Assembly (NCBI GenBank): GCA_022729775.1
Contig: DZBA01000074.1
Coordinates: forward strand, 4,201-12,346
DNA length: 8,146 nucleotides
DNA from: Anaerolinea thermophila
GTDB taxonomy: Bacteria > Chloroflexota > Anaerolineae > Anaerolineales > Villigracilaceae
Reading direction: 5' to 3'
The position numbers and the translations under genes were made by a program. Positions 1-7,112 of this stretch are shown one piece after another. How positions within the stretch are numbered: the first letter of the stretch is position 1; each line of letters opens with the position of its first letter. The notes below the pieces were generated by a model. That model was not told the DNA's origin. It was given only the letters and a program-made list of their open reading frames with translations, and made no database searches.

Positions 1-33
1 GCGGGTAAGAACATTGCCAAAATCAAAGTTCAT
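1..33 (-). CDS. Start of a gene running off the left edge, possible membrane protein (partial)
   Basis: Only the first 11 codons are present: MNFDFGNVLTR, read leftward from an ATG at 33-31. The start is supported by a strong Shine-Dalgarno sequence, GAGGAG at 45-40 on the minus strand, with a six-base spacer of TCCCCC. The gene lies 68 bp downstream of guaA on the same strand, and I see no terminator between them, so the two could be cotranscribed. The N-terminus resembles that of hypothetical multi-pass membrane proteins that I associate with Chloroflexota, but 11 residues cannot establish a family. That a gene starts here is fairly safe; the product is not known. Confidence 0.68.
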   Translation of the reverse strand, partial: MNFDFGNVLTR

Positions 34-48
34 GGGGGACTCCTCGTT

Positions 49-90
49 AAGGTTACAAGTTTAAGGTTGAAGGTTCAAGGTTGCAGATTG
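49..90. repeat. Six in-phase heptamer repeats, consensus AAGGTTG
   Basis: Six consecutive seven-base units lie exactly in phase: AAGGTTA, CAAGTTT, AAGGTTG, AAGGTTC, AAGGTTG, CAGATTG. The central three differ at one position only. The run fills most of the gap between the guaA stop codon and the ribosome binding site of the next minus-strand gene. It resembles the short tandemly repeated heptamers known from intergenic regions of filamentous cyanobacteria, though relatedness is not implied. No function can be assigned; slippage-prone spacer DNA is the simplest explanation. Confidence 0.8.
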
Positions 91-101
91 CAGGGGAATG
101 C

Positions 102-1652
102 TTATTCCCATTCGATGGTTGCAGGCGGTTTACTTGTAATATCATACACCACACGGTTGATTCCTTCCACCTCGTTGACAATGCGGCTGGAGACTCTTGC
201 CAGCAGTTCATGGGGCAGGCGCGCCCAATCTGCGGTCATGAAGTCTTCGGTGGTGACGACGCGAATCGCGGCGGCTTCCTGATAGGTGCGCTGGTCGCCC
301 ATCACGCCCACAGAGCGGACGGGGAGTAAAACCACAAACGCCTGCGAAGCCTTGCCGCCCTTCCCCAAAAAACCTTCTTTGAGCAATTCCTGTTGAAGGA
401 TGTTATCTGCGGCGCGGAGTCTTGCCGCGCGCTCGGCTGTCACCTCTCCTAAACAGCGCACGGTCAAGCCGGGACCGGGGAAGGGCTGCCGCCAAACGAG
501 ATTTTCGGTCAAGCCCAATGCCTCTCCCACCAGACGCACTTCGTCTTTGAATAAATAACGCAGCGGCTCGACGAGTTCAAATTCGATGTCTTCGGGAAGT
601 CCGCCGACGTTATGATGGGTTTTGATTTTTTCGGCTTTGTTACGATCCGGCGCGGATGATTCCACCACGTCGGGATAAATCGTCCCCTGCACCAAAAACT
701 TTGGTTTGCCAAGTTCTTTTGCCTGCCGCTCGAACAGGCGGATGAATTTTTCGCCGACGATTTTGCGCTTCTTCTCCGGATCGGTCACGCCTTTCAGCGC
801 GGAAAAGAACTCATCGCTCGCGTCAATGGCAACCAACTCCGCGCCGAGTCCATTCCGAAACGCGGAGACAACCTCCTCGCCTTCATTGTGACGCATGAGT
901 CCAGTATCCACAAACATGCAGACGAGCTGCTCACCAATGGCTTTGTGAACCAACGCCGCCGCGACAGATGAATCCACGCCGCCGGAAACCGCAGCTAGTA
1001 CGCGTTCACTACCCACCTGCGCGCGGATTCGTTTTATACTTTCCTCGATAATGGATGCCGGAGTCCAATCCGGTTTGACCTTGCAAATATCAACAACAAA
1101 GCGCTTGAGCAGTTCAACCCCATTGGGCGTGTGATGCACTTCGGGATGGAATTGCACCGCGTAATACTTCCGCTTTTCGTCGCCCATTGCCGCAAAAGGA
1201 CTGCTCCCCGATTTTGCCAGCGCGACAAACCCATCCGGCATTTTGGTCACTTTATCGCCGTGCGACATCCACACGCGAGAGAGATCGGAAAGCAGGGGCG
1301 CGGAGGTTAGCAGTTCAATTTCGGCGTGACCATACTCGCGGTTTGCGGATGGGTCTACCTGCCCGCCGAGCGCGTGAGTCAGCGCCTGCATTCCGTAACA
1401 AATTCCCAAAATCGGCAAGCCTGATTCCAAAATAAATTTTTGGATGTAAGGCGCGTCTTTCTCGTACACGGACTTGGGTCCGCCGGAGAGGATGAAGCCT
1501 TTGGGTTGAATCGAGAGTATCTTTTCCTGCGGGGCATCCCAGGGGAAGAGCTCGCAGTAGACATTGACCTCGCGCACGCGCCGCGCAATAATCTGCGCGT
1601 ATTGCGAACCAAAATCGAGAATGGCGATTGAATTCATGGACTGTATTTTCAT
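102..1652 (-). CDS. guaA: GMP synthase (glutamine-hydrolysing)
   Basis: Cytoplasmic enzyme of purine synthesis that converts XMP, ATP and glutamine to GMP. The 516 residues are full length for the single-chain form. The N-terminal class I glutamine amidotransferase domain (about 8-190) has the nucleophile Cys85 in GICYGMQ and the His169/Glu171 pair in FHPE. The ATP-pyrophosphatase domain follows, with its P-loop SGGVDSS at 223-229. The C-terminal dimerisation part contains QPFPGPGL (389-396) and ends in KPPATIEWE, as expected for GuaA. The start is ambiguous. ATG at 1652 has AAAGG only three bases upstream, whereas ATG at 1637 gives the more typical beginning MNSIAILDFGSQ but has no visible ribosome binding site. 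Nothing is truncated or missing. It is divergent from the membrane-protein gene set, with an 82-bp spacer. No purine riboswitch is visible in that short spacer, so any regulation is unclear. Confidence 0.98.
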   Translation of the reverse strand: MKIQSMNSIAILDFGSQYAQIIARRVREVNVYCELFPWDAPQEKILSIQPKGFILSGGPKSVYEKDAPYIQKFILESGLPILGICYGMQALTHALGGQVDPSANREYGHAEIELLTSAPLLSDLSRVWMSHGDKVTKMPDGFVALAKSGSSPFAAMGDEKRKYYAVQFHPEVHHTPNGVELLKRFVVDICKVKPDWTPASIIEESIKRIRAQVGSERVLAAVSGGVDSSVAAALVHKAIGEQLVCMFVDTGLMRHNEGEEVVSAFRNGLGAELVAIDASDEFFSALKGVTDPEKKRKIVGEKFIRLFERQAKELGKPKFLVQGTIYPDVVESSAPDRNKAEKIKTHHNVGGLPEDIEFELVEPLRYLFKDEVRLVGEALGLTENLVWRQPFPGPGLTVRCLGEVTAERAARLRAADNILQQELLKEGFLGKGGKASQAFVVLLPVRSVGVMGDQRTYQEAAAIRVVTTEDFMTADWARLPHELLARVSSRIVNEVEGINRVVYDITSKPPATIEWE

Positions 1653-1657
1653 TGACC

Positions 1658-1663
1658 TTTATA
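1658..1663 (-). promoter_or_regulatory. Possible -10 box for guaA
   Basis: TATAAA on the minus strand ends five bases before the guaA ATG at 1652. A start point at the usual distance from this box falls about on that ATG, so the message would be leaderless, or would carry a leader of about 15 bases if the ATG at 1637 is used. No good -35 box lies 16-18 bases upstream, and the AAAGG that could serve as a ribosome binding site overlaps the box. Weak support. Confidence 0.25.
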
Positions 1664-1666
1664 ATT

Positions 1667-1695
1667 TTGACAAGACTGAATTGCGGCGATATTCA
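1667..1695 (+). promoter_or_regulatory. Possible sigma-70-type promoter for the plus-strand gene set
   Basis: A perfect TTGACA (1667-1672) is followed after 17 bases by TATTCA (1690-1695), a poor -10 match with only three of six consensus bases. Transcription would start near 1702, giving a leader of roughly 33 bases before the ATG at 1735, which has AGAGAG (1724-1729) as its ribosome binding site. The -35 box is convincing by itself; the pairing is tentative. Confidence 0.35.
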
Positions 1696-1720
1696 GAATA
1701 ACCGTCGCCGCGCATTTTTT
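1683..1720 (+). promoter_or_regulatory. Nested dyad with downstream T-tract in the guaA/membrane-protein spacer
   Basis: GCGGCGA (1683-1689) and TCGCCGC (1705-1711) form a perfect seven-base-pair inverted repeat. Between them lies a second, smaller palindrome, TATTC-A-GAATA (1690-1700). Three bases after the outer dyad come six T residues (1715-1720). RNA read rightward from upstream would fold like a weak intrinsic terminator with a 15-base loop. RNA started at about 1702 would lack the left arm. The dyad could therefore be an operator overlapping the promoter, or a block on antisense read-through from the guaA side. Confidence 0.4.
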
Positions 1721-1734
1721 CAAAGAGAGCGGAT

Positions 1735-2544
1735 ATGACATTAACCAACGGCGTTGACGAAGTTTATTATAAAAGTTTCACACTCACTGAAGACGGCTTG
1801 AAGCAATTCCAAAAAGTGTTGGAAAATGCCGCGCAGCGCTTTCCCGCGCCTGCTGAATTAATCTACACCATTGTCACCTCTGACTTCCGTTATTTCGAGA
1901 CCAAACGGCTGGAAGACGTGACGCATGATTTGGAAGTGCAAAAGAAAGACATCATCCAACTGGCAATGGAATCGCAGTTCAGCAGCCCGGATGCGCGCAT
2001 CGAAGGGGACGCTGTGAAACCTCCGCTGGAAGGGTGGAATGTCCGCGTTATTTTCAGCATCCTGCAAAAAAGCCCCTGGGATACGCGCGTGGATAAAATC
2101 AGCCTGCGCGTTAAATCCGAAGACCGCAAGTGGTCGTCAGATTACATCAACCGGCTGGAAAACCTGATTTATGAAGTGCCGCGCGGCAACCGCACGCCCA
2201 CCATCATCTTCTGGCTGTTTGTAGTTCCGCTGTTCTTTTTTATCAAGACGCTGCTTGTACAACTCTCCGCGCCTGCGGATTGGTATTTGCGCGCGTTTGG
2301 ACGCAACCTGTTTTTTGCGTATCTGGGAATTAGCGCGTTGATATTTCTTGTCGGCTTTGCCGTAGACGCGCTTGGATACAGACCCTACGCGTACCGCCTG
2401 TTGTTTGGTCCTGACTCCAGTTTTATTTGGGGACAGGGAAAAGCCGACCATGAAGCGCGGGAATACGCGCGGCAAATTAGCATGGCAATCGTCGGCTTCC
2501 TGTTTATTATTCTCCTCTTTATCAGCATGGTATACGCGGTTTAA
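1735..2544 (+). CDS. Unknown protein, soluble N-terminal domain plus three membrane helices
   Basis: I do not recognise this 269-residue protein. There is no signal peptide; the first 150 or so residues are hydrophilic, mixed alpha/beta in character and charged (for example TKRLEDVTHDLEVQKKD, 56-72), so this part is probably cytoplasmic. Three hydrophobic segments follow at about 156-176, 192-212 and 249-268. Segments two and three are separated by a polar loop containing GYRPYAYRLLFGPDSSF (214-230). No catalytic motif stands out. The start ATG has AGAGAG five bases upstream and no competing start. It is the first gene of a plus-strand set, 76 bp before the metalloprotease gene, and may share its promoter. 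A role linked to the downstream envelope genes is only a guess from position. Confidence 0.88.
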   Translation: MTLTNGVDEVYYKSFTLTEDGLKQFQKVLENAAQRFPAPAELIYTIVTSDFRYFETKRLEDVTHDLEVQKKDIIQLAMESQFSSPDARIEGDAVKPPLEGWNVRVIFSILQKSPWDTRVDKISLRVKSEDRKWSSDYINRLENLIYEVPRGNRTPTIIFWLFVVPLFFFIKTLLVQLSAPADWYLRAFGRNLFFAYLGISALIFLVGFAVDALGYRPYAYRLLFGPDSSFIWGQGKADHEAREYARQISMAIVGFLFIILLFISMVYAV

Positions 2545-2571
2545 TCAGCAAGCCGCATGGAACTTACTCCC

Positions 2572-2596
2572 CCGCAAGTAGAACTTGCGGAGTCCG
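2572..2596 (+). repeat. Hairpin motif, copy 1, upstream of the metalloprotease gene
   Basis: CCGCAAG (2572-2578) and CTTGCGG (2584-2590) pair perfectly around the loop TAGAA, and AGTCCG follows. The stretch 2574-2596 matches the minus strand at 8083-8061 at 19 of 23 positions at most: GCAAGT, CTTGCGGA and TCCG are shared, while the four loop bases and one later base differ or are variable. The hairpin is not followed by T residues, so it is not an ordinary terminator. It ends 24 bases before the ATG at 2621 and lies in the only sizeable gap of the plus-strand set. Confidence 0.6.
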
Positions 2597-2620
2597 CTCA
2601 AAAAATTCAAAGGAGATTTT

Positions 2621-4018
2621 ATGCGAACAAAAATATTGATCCTTCTTATTTTGTTAATGACCTTCCTCCTGCCGCGACAGGATGTTTCCGCGCTGTTCCC
2701 GGCGGACGCGCAAAATGACCGGGTCACGTTTGATTTCCCTAACACCGCGACCTTTTCCGCGACGCTGAAATCAAACGCGCGAATCACCTCAATCACATTG
2801 GAGTATGGCGACAACCAGCTCACCTGTGGCAACGTCATCGCCAAAGCATATCCGCAATTTGAACCCGCGCAGAGCGTCCAAGCCGAATGGATGTGGGATA
2901 TGCGTCAAAGCGGATCGCTGCCGCCGGGCGCGCAAATTTGGTGGCGCTGGAAGTATACAGACGAGTCCGGCGCGGAATTTGTCAGCGAGCGACAAACCGC
3001 AACATGGCTGGATACCGTTCACGACTGGCAAACCATCGAAAGCGGCGACCTGCGCGTGCATTGGTACAGCAGCGATTCAGCCGTAGCCAAGACCATGCTC
3101 GAAGCCGGGGTCGAAGGTTTGCGCCGCAACAAAGAACAGGCGGGCTTGACCACAGACGCGCCGATTGACCTTTATATTTATTCCAACACAGACGACATGC
3201 GCGACTCCATCCTTTACGAACCTGCATGGATGGGCGGCGGCGCGTTTGCGGAATATAACGTGGTCATTCTGGGACTTTCAGCATCCGATAAGACATGGGA
3301 TAGAAACGCGGTCATTCACGAGCTCACGCACGTTTTGATCGGGCAACTCACATTTTCCTGCATTGGGTCTGTGCCGACATGGTTGAATGAAGGACTCGCC
3401 ATGTACAGCGAAGGCGAGCTGGATTCCTACTCGCAAACGCAGTTGAATCAATCCATCAGCAGCAATCAATTAATTACTTTGCGCTCGATGAGCGGCGGAT
3501 TTTCTGAACTGCCCGATAAAGCCAATTTATCCTACACGCAATCACAAAGCGTGGTGAAATTTTTGATAGAAACATACGGTCAAGACAAAATGACCGAACT
3601 GCTGACCGCGCTGCGCGATTCCAAACCGATTGACGACGCGCTGATAGAAACCTACGGGTTCGATACTGACGGATTGGAAGACCTCTGGCGCAAAGCAGTC
3701 AACGCCGCGCCGCGCGCCGTTTCCGCGCAGCCGACCTCACAGCCCACGCCGACTTTTGTCCCAACCTATGTGCCGATGTCCGGCGCGCCGCTGGCTGTTA
3801 CCCCCACGCCTTACGCAGTTCCCACCTCATCTTTTGACGGGGCAAGCCCCGAAGCGCCCGCCAGTCCATTCAAGGACAAGACCTTCATCTTCCTGACCGT
3901 CGTCCTCGCCTGTGTTTGCATCTCGATGCTGCTTGTGGTTGGAATTTTTATCTTGGGATTTATGGCGCGCCGCGATAGCGCAAAAGTCAAAGGAAAGAAA
4001 CATGCAAAAGCCAAATAA
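2621..4018 (+). CDS. Membrane-anchored gluzincin metalloprotease, peptidase-MA-like
   Basis: Predicted zinc protease acting outside the membrane; substrate unknown. Of 465 residues, 1-24 form a signal peptide with likely cleavage after VSA. An N-terminal beta-rich domain (about 30-130) precedes the catalytic domain, which holds HELTH (233-237) and, 20 residues later, Glu257 in WLNEGLA, as in gluzincins (two His plus one Glu as zinc ligands, Glu234 as general base). Residues 370-405 are a Pro/Thr/Ser-rich linker, 421-447 one membrane helix, and the tail is Lys-rich (RRDSAKVKGKKHAKAK), which places the tail inside and the enzyme outside. ATG 2621 was chosen because AAAGGAG (2609-2615) sits five bases upstream and the signal peptide begins there; an in-frame TTG at 2585 lies within the hairpin and lacks these. 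The 3' end overlaps the next gene by 17 bp, suggesting coupled translation. Confidence 0.9.
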   Translation: MRTKILILLILLMTFLLPRQDVSALFPADAQNDRVTFDFPNTATFSATLKSNARITSITLEYGDNQLTCGNVIAKAYPQFEPAQSVQAEWMWDMRQSGSLPPGAQIWWRWKYTDESGAEFVSERQTATWLDTVHDWQTIESGDLRVHWYSSDSAVAKTMLEAGVEGLRRNKEQAGLTTDAPIDLYIYSNTDDMRDSILYEPAWMGGGAFAEYNVVILGLSASDKTWDRNAVIHELTHVLIGQLTFSCIGSVPTWLNEGLAMYSEGELDSYSQTQLNQSISSNQLITLRSMSGGFSELPDKANLSYTQSQSVVKFLIETYGQDKMTELLTALRDSKPIDDALIETYGFDTDGLEDLWRKAVNAAPRAVSAQPTSQPTPTFVPTYVPMSGAPLAVTPTPYAVPTSSFDGASPEAPASPFKDKTFIFLTVVLACVCISMLLVVGIFILGFMARRDSAKVKGKKHAKAK

Positions 4019-5594
4019 ACTCCACTCGATTCTCATCCTGCTTGCGCTGGTTGTTTCTATGGTTGCCATTGCAAGCTCAAACCAACAACTCGATGTTCCG
4101 CTAAATCAGGCAATTGTCTACAGCGGCGGAGAGACTCCCAACCTGCGCATGTATGACCCCGCCACCACGTATGGCTCCGGCGATAAACGCGCCTTCAGCG
4201 GACTTGTCGCCTTCGACCCGCATTTGAACCTCACCCCCGACCTTGCGGAACAATGGGATGTCAGCGCGGATGGAATGACTTACACCTTCCACCTGCGCGC
4301 AAATGCAAAATTCCACGATGGGCGGGCAGTTACCGCGCAGGATGTGATTTATTCATGGGAGCGCGCCGCGAGTCCGCAGATGCAATCCGACACCGCGTTG
4401 ACCTACCTCGGCGACATCATCGGCGCGGAAGAAATGGCAAGCGGTCAGGCGGATCACATCCGCGGATTGAAAGCGCTGGACGAACTCACCCTGCAAGTAA
4501 CCATTGACGCGCCCAAGCCATACTTCCTTTTGAAGTTAACCTACCCCACCGCGTTCGTCGTGGATAAGAAAAATGTCGAAAGCGGAGAAGACTGGGTGCG
4601 GCGTCCCAATGGCACAGGTCCCTACCGGTTGAGCAAATGGAAATCCAACGAATATATGCTATATGAAGCCAACCAGGATTTCTATCTCGGCGCGCCATCC
4701 ATTCCTTACGTTGTCGTTAAACTATACGCGGGCGACGATGTGCGCTTGTTTGAAACCAAAGAAGTGGATGTCGCGGGTGTTGGGCTGTATGACGTAGACC
4801 GTATGCTCGACCCCACCGAACCGCTTCATACCCAGCTCATATCCGGCGTTGACCTTTGCACAGATTACGTCGTCTTCGACGTGACCAAACCGCCCTTCGA
4901 CGACATCAACGTCCGCAAAGCGTTTACGATGGCATACGACCGCCAGCGTTATATTGACGTCGTCCTGCGCGGACAATCCCTGCCTGCGATTGGCATTTAC
5001 CCGCCGGGCTTGCCGGGATTCAATTACGCGCTGAAAGGTCTGCCCTTCGACCCGAATCAAGCGCGCCAATTGCTCAAGCAATCCAAATATGGCAGCGCGG
5101 AAAATCTCCCGCCGATTGTGTACACCAACGGCGGCATCGGCAGCTATGTCAGCGCGGATGTGGCGGCGATGATCAACATGTGGGAGGAAAATCTCGGCGT
5201 GAAGATTATCATCGAAAACATCGAATACAACTATTACTACGAGCAGATTTACTCCGGCAATCACGGGCAGATTATTTCCGGCGGCTGGTGCGCCGATTAC
5301 CCCGACCCGGAAAATTTTGCCGATGTGCTTTTTCACAGCAAGTCGGGACAAAATCACGGGCATTACTCAAACCCCAAGTTGGATACGCTGCTCGAATCTG
5401 CGCGCGTGGAACAAGACGTGACGCAGCGCATCGCCATGTACCAACAAGCGGAACAAATCATTGTGGATGACGCGCCGGTCATGTTCACCACACACGGGCT
5501 TTCATTCCAATTGGTACAACCGTATGTAAAAGGATATGTCTTCACCCCAATTGACGTGCCAATCGAGCGTTATATGTGGCTGGAAGGAAAATGA
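4002..5594 (+). CDS. OppA-like oligopeptide-binding protein (solute-binding family 5)
   Basis: Extracytoplasmic binding protein of 530 residues, typical for the family. Family landmarks are LAEQWDVSADGMTYTFHLR (81-99), GTGPYRL (204-210) and FDDINVRKAFTMAYDR (299-314). GWCADYPDPENF (428-439) matches the GWCADYNEP segment of enterobacterial OppA, where the Asp binds the peptide amino terminus; here it is Asp432. Cys286 (DLCTDY) and Cys430 (GWCADY) correspond to the OppA disulfide pair. These suggest peptide ligands. The N-terminus is a signal peptide with an AIA cleavage site (22-24) and no lipobox cysteine, which is unusual for a monoderm. ATG 4002 is preceded by AGGAAAG (3991-3997); an in-frame start at 3912 would run through the upstream gene's membrane segment and is rejected. 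No permease or ATPase gene is adjacent. It overlaps its neighbours by 17 bp upstream and 4 bp downstream. Confidence 0.93.
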   Translation: MQKPNKLHSILILLALVVSMVAIASSNQQLDVPLNQAIVYSGGETPNLRMYDPATTYGSGDKRAFSGLVAFDPHLNLTPDLAEQWDVSADGMTYTFHLRANAKFHDGRAVTAQDVIYSWERAASPQMQSDTALTYLGDIIGAEEMASGQADHIRGLKALDELTLQVTIDAPKPYFLLKLTYPTAFVVDKKNVESGEDWVRRPNGTGPYRLSKWKSNEYMLYEANQDFYLGAPSIPYVVVKLYAGDDVRLFETKEVDVAGVGLYDVDRMLDPTEPLHTQLISGVDLCTDYVVFDVTKPPFDDINVRKAFTMAYDRQRYIDVVLRGQSLPAIGIYPPGLPGFNYALKGLPFDPNQARQLLKQSKYGSAENLPPIVYTNGGIGSYVSADVAAMINMWEENLGVKIIIENIEYNYYYEQIYSGNHGQIISGGWCADYPDPENFADVLFHSKSGQNHGHYSNPKLDTLLESARVEQDVTQRIAMYQQAEQIIVDDAPVMFTTHGLSFQLVQPYVKGYVFTPIDVPIERYMWLEGK

Positions 5595-7108
5595 ACGCGC
5601 TGAAATCCAACAAAGCGGAACTGCTCTCGTGGGCGGTCATCATCACGGGCGCGTTGTTGCGCTTGCGGCAATATTTCCTCAACCGCTCCTTCTGGGCGGA
5701 TGAGGCGAGTCTGGCGTTCAACCTTGTCACGCGCAATTACGCGCAGCTGACCCAGCCGCTCGATTATCAGCAAGGCGCGCCCATCGGTTTTTTGTTCGTC
5801 GAAAAAACGGCGCTGCTCCTATTTGGGAATCATGAATATTCGCTGCGCTTGTTTCCGCTTATTAGTGGGATTTTGGCAATTTACCTGTTATACCGAATCG
5901 TCCGCGAACATTTCGGCGCAAGCGGACTTTTTGCCGTCGCCGCGCTTGCCATCGGCTGGGACATGGCGTACTACTCCTCCGAGCTCAAACAATATTCCAG
6001 CGATGCGGCAATTGCCCTGCTCTTGATTTATCTTGCGCTGCGCCTGCTCGATGACGAAATGCCGCGCGCGCGAAATTACATCACACTGGGCGCGGTTGGC
6101 TTCCTTGTGATTTGGGTCTCGCACCCATCTTCGTTTGCGCTCGCCGGTGTCGGCATTACGCTGCTCATCTTAAAACTCATGCGAAAAAATCACGCGCCGT
6201 TTGCGTGGATTCTCGCGCTGGGCTTCATCTGGCTGGCATCCTTTAGCGTTGAATACATCGTATCACTGCAAAACCTCGCCGCCGACGAATACCTGCAAGA
6301 ATATTGGGGCAAAGCCTTTGCGCCCATGCCGCCGTGGAGCAACTGGCGGTGGTTCTATGAAACGTACATTTCGCTGATGGGAGTCAGCCTCAGCACAGAG
6401 CAAATTTCGACATGGCTTGCCCTTGCGCTGGGAATTATCGGCAGCGCGTCGTTGTTCATCCGCAAAGGAAATCTCGCCGCCATCCTCGCGCTGACGACCA
6501 TCGCCGCGCTGGGCGCGTCTGCCTTGCAAAAATATCCGCTCAAAAGCAGGTTTATGCTTTTCCTCGTCCCGATATTTTTGCTCGTCATCACAGAAGGCAT
6601 CCGCTGGATTTACACAACGTTGAAAAAAAAGAATCGCGCTGCCGCGCTTGTTTTATCCACCCTGCCCGCGCTTTGGCTCTTATATTTTCCGCTTACAGTC
6701 ACAAGCAGTGAAATCCGACTCACGCGCCCCGATGTTGGAATGCGCCCTGTGGTCGCCTACATTGCCCAAAATAAAAAAGCCGATGAAAGAATTTATGTCT
6801 ATCACAGCGCCGACCCATCCTTCACATATTATGCGCTGATGTTTGGCATAGATGCCAAATCCCCCGGCGTGATGATGGGCAAAAGCATTATGTCCAAAAA
6901 ACGCGCGCTCAAAAGTTTTTTAGAGGATGTGGACGCGCTCGAAGGCAGCGGAAAAGTCTGGTTTGTGTTCACCGACATCGTAGATTGCGGCGGCTGTGAA
7001 GGCAACATGCAAACATATTACATCGGCGAATTAAACCAACGCGGCAGGATGCTGGAACAAATCAACGTGACGGGCGCAAACGGATACTTATACGATATGA
7101 CCCCGTGA
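5591..7108 (+). CDS. GT-C membrane glycosyltransferase, family 39-like
   Basis: Polytopic membrane protein of 505 residues with about twelve hydrophobic segments between 11 and 370 and an extracytoplasmic C-terminal region (about 372-505). SFWADEASLA (33-42) carries the Asp37-Glu38 pair expected in the first outer loop of GT-C enzymes, and SSELKQYSSDAA (129-140) is the second loop motif common in bacterial family 39 members. Such enzymes move a sugar from a polyprenyl-phosphate donor to a lipid, glycan or protein outside the membrane; the acceptor here is unknown. Cys466 and Cys469 (DCGGCEG) may form a disulfide in the C-terminal region. ATG 5591 overlaps the preceding stop as ATGA, with GGAAGG (5582-5587) close upstream. 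GTG 5576 would add five residues and is less likely. Gene order suggests coupling to the peptide-binding protein gene. Confidence 0.88.
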   Translation: MNALKSNKAELLSWAVIITGALLRLRQYFLNRSFWADEASLAFNLVTRNYAQLTQPLDYQQGAPIGFLFVEKTALLLFGNHEYSLRLFPLISGILAIYLLYRIVREHFGASGLFAVAALAIGWDMAYYSSELKQYSSDAAIALLLIYLALRLLDDEMPRARNYITLGAVGFLVIWVSHPSSFALAGVGITLLILKLMRKNHAPFAWILALGFIWLASFSVEYIVSLQNLAADEYLQEYWGKAFAPMPPWSNWRWFYETYISLMGVSLSTEQISTWLALALGIIGSASLFIRKGNLAAILALTTIAALGASALQKYPLKSRFMLFLVPIFLLVITEGIRWIYTTLKKKNRAAALVLSTLPALWLLYFPLTVTSSEIRLTRPDVGMRPVVAYIAQNKKADERIYVYHSADPSFTYYALMFGIDAKSPGVMMGKSIMSKKRALKSFLEDVDALEGSGKVWFVFTDIVDCGGCEGNMQTYYIGELNQRGRMLEQINVTGANGYLYDMTP

Positions 7109-7112
7109 TGTT

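Noticed and set aside
1653..1734. Purine riboswitch controlling guaA
   Set aside because: The spacer is too short for the aptamer plus expression platform, and no three-way junction pattern is visible on the minus strand.
2137..2475. Open frame of 112 codons on the minus strand
   Set aside because: It is antisense to the three-helix membrane protein gene and is Lys/Arg/Gln-rich, as expected for a shadow frame of hydrophobic codons.
2572..2600. Hairpin as a terminator after the first plus-strand gene
   Set aside because: No T-tract follows; the bases after the stem are AGTCCGCTC and then A residues.
2585..2620. Upstream TTG start for the metalloprotease
   Set aside because: It falls inside the hairpin motif and would put charged residues before the signal peptide; ATG 2621 has AAAGGAG at good spacing.
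3912..4001. Longer N-terminus for the peptide-binding protein
   Set aside because: It would overlap the protease membrane segment out of frame; ATG 4002 has AGGAAAG upstream and begins directly with the signal peptide.
4722..5363. Open frame of 213 codons on the minus strand
   Set aside because: It lies wholly antisense to the OppA-like gene, whose family motifs are clear in the plus frame; the minus frame shows no recognisable domain and arises from codon bias.
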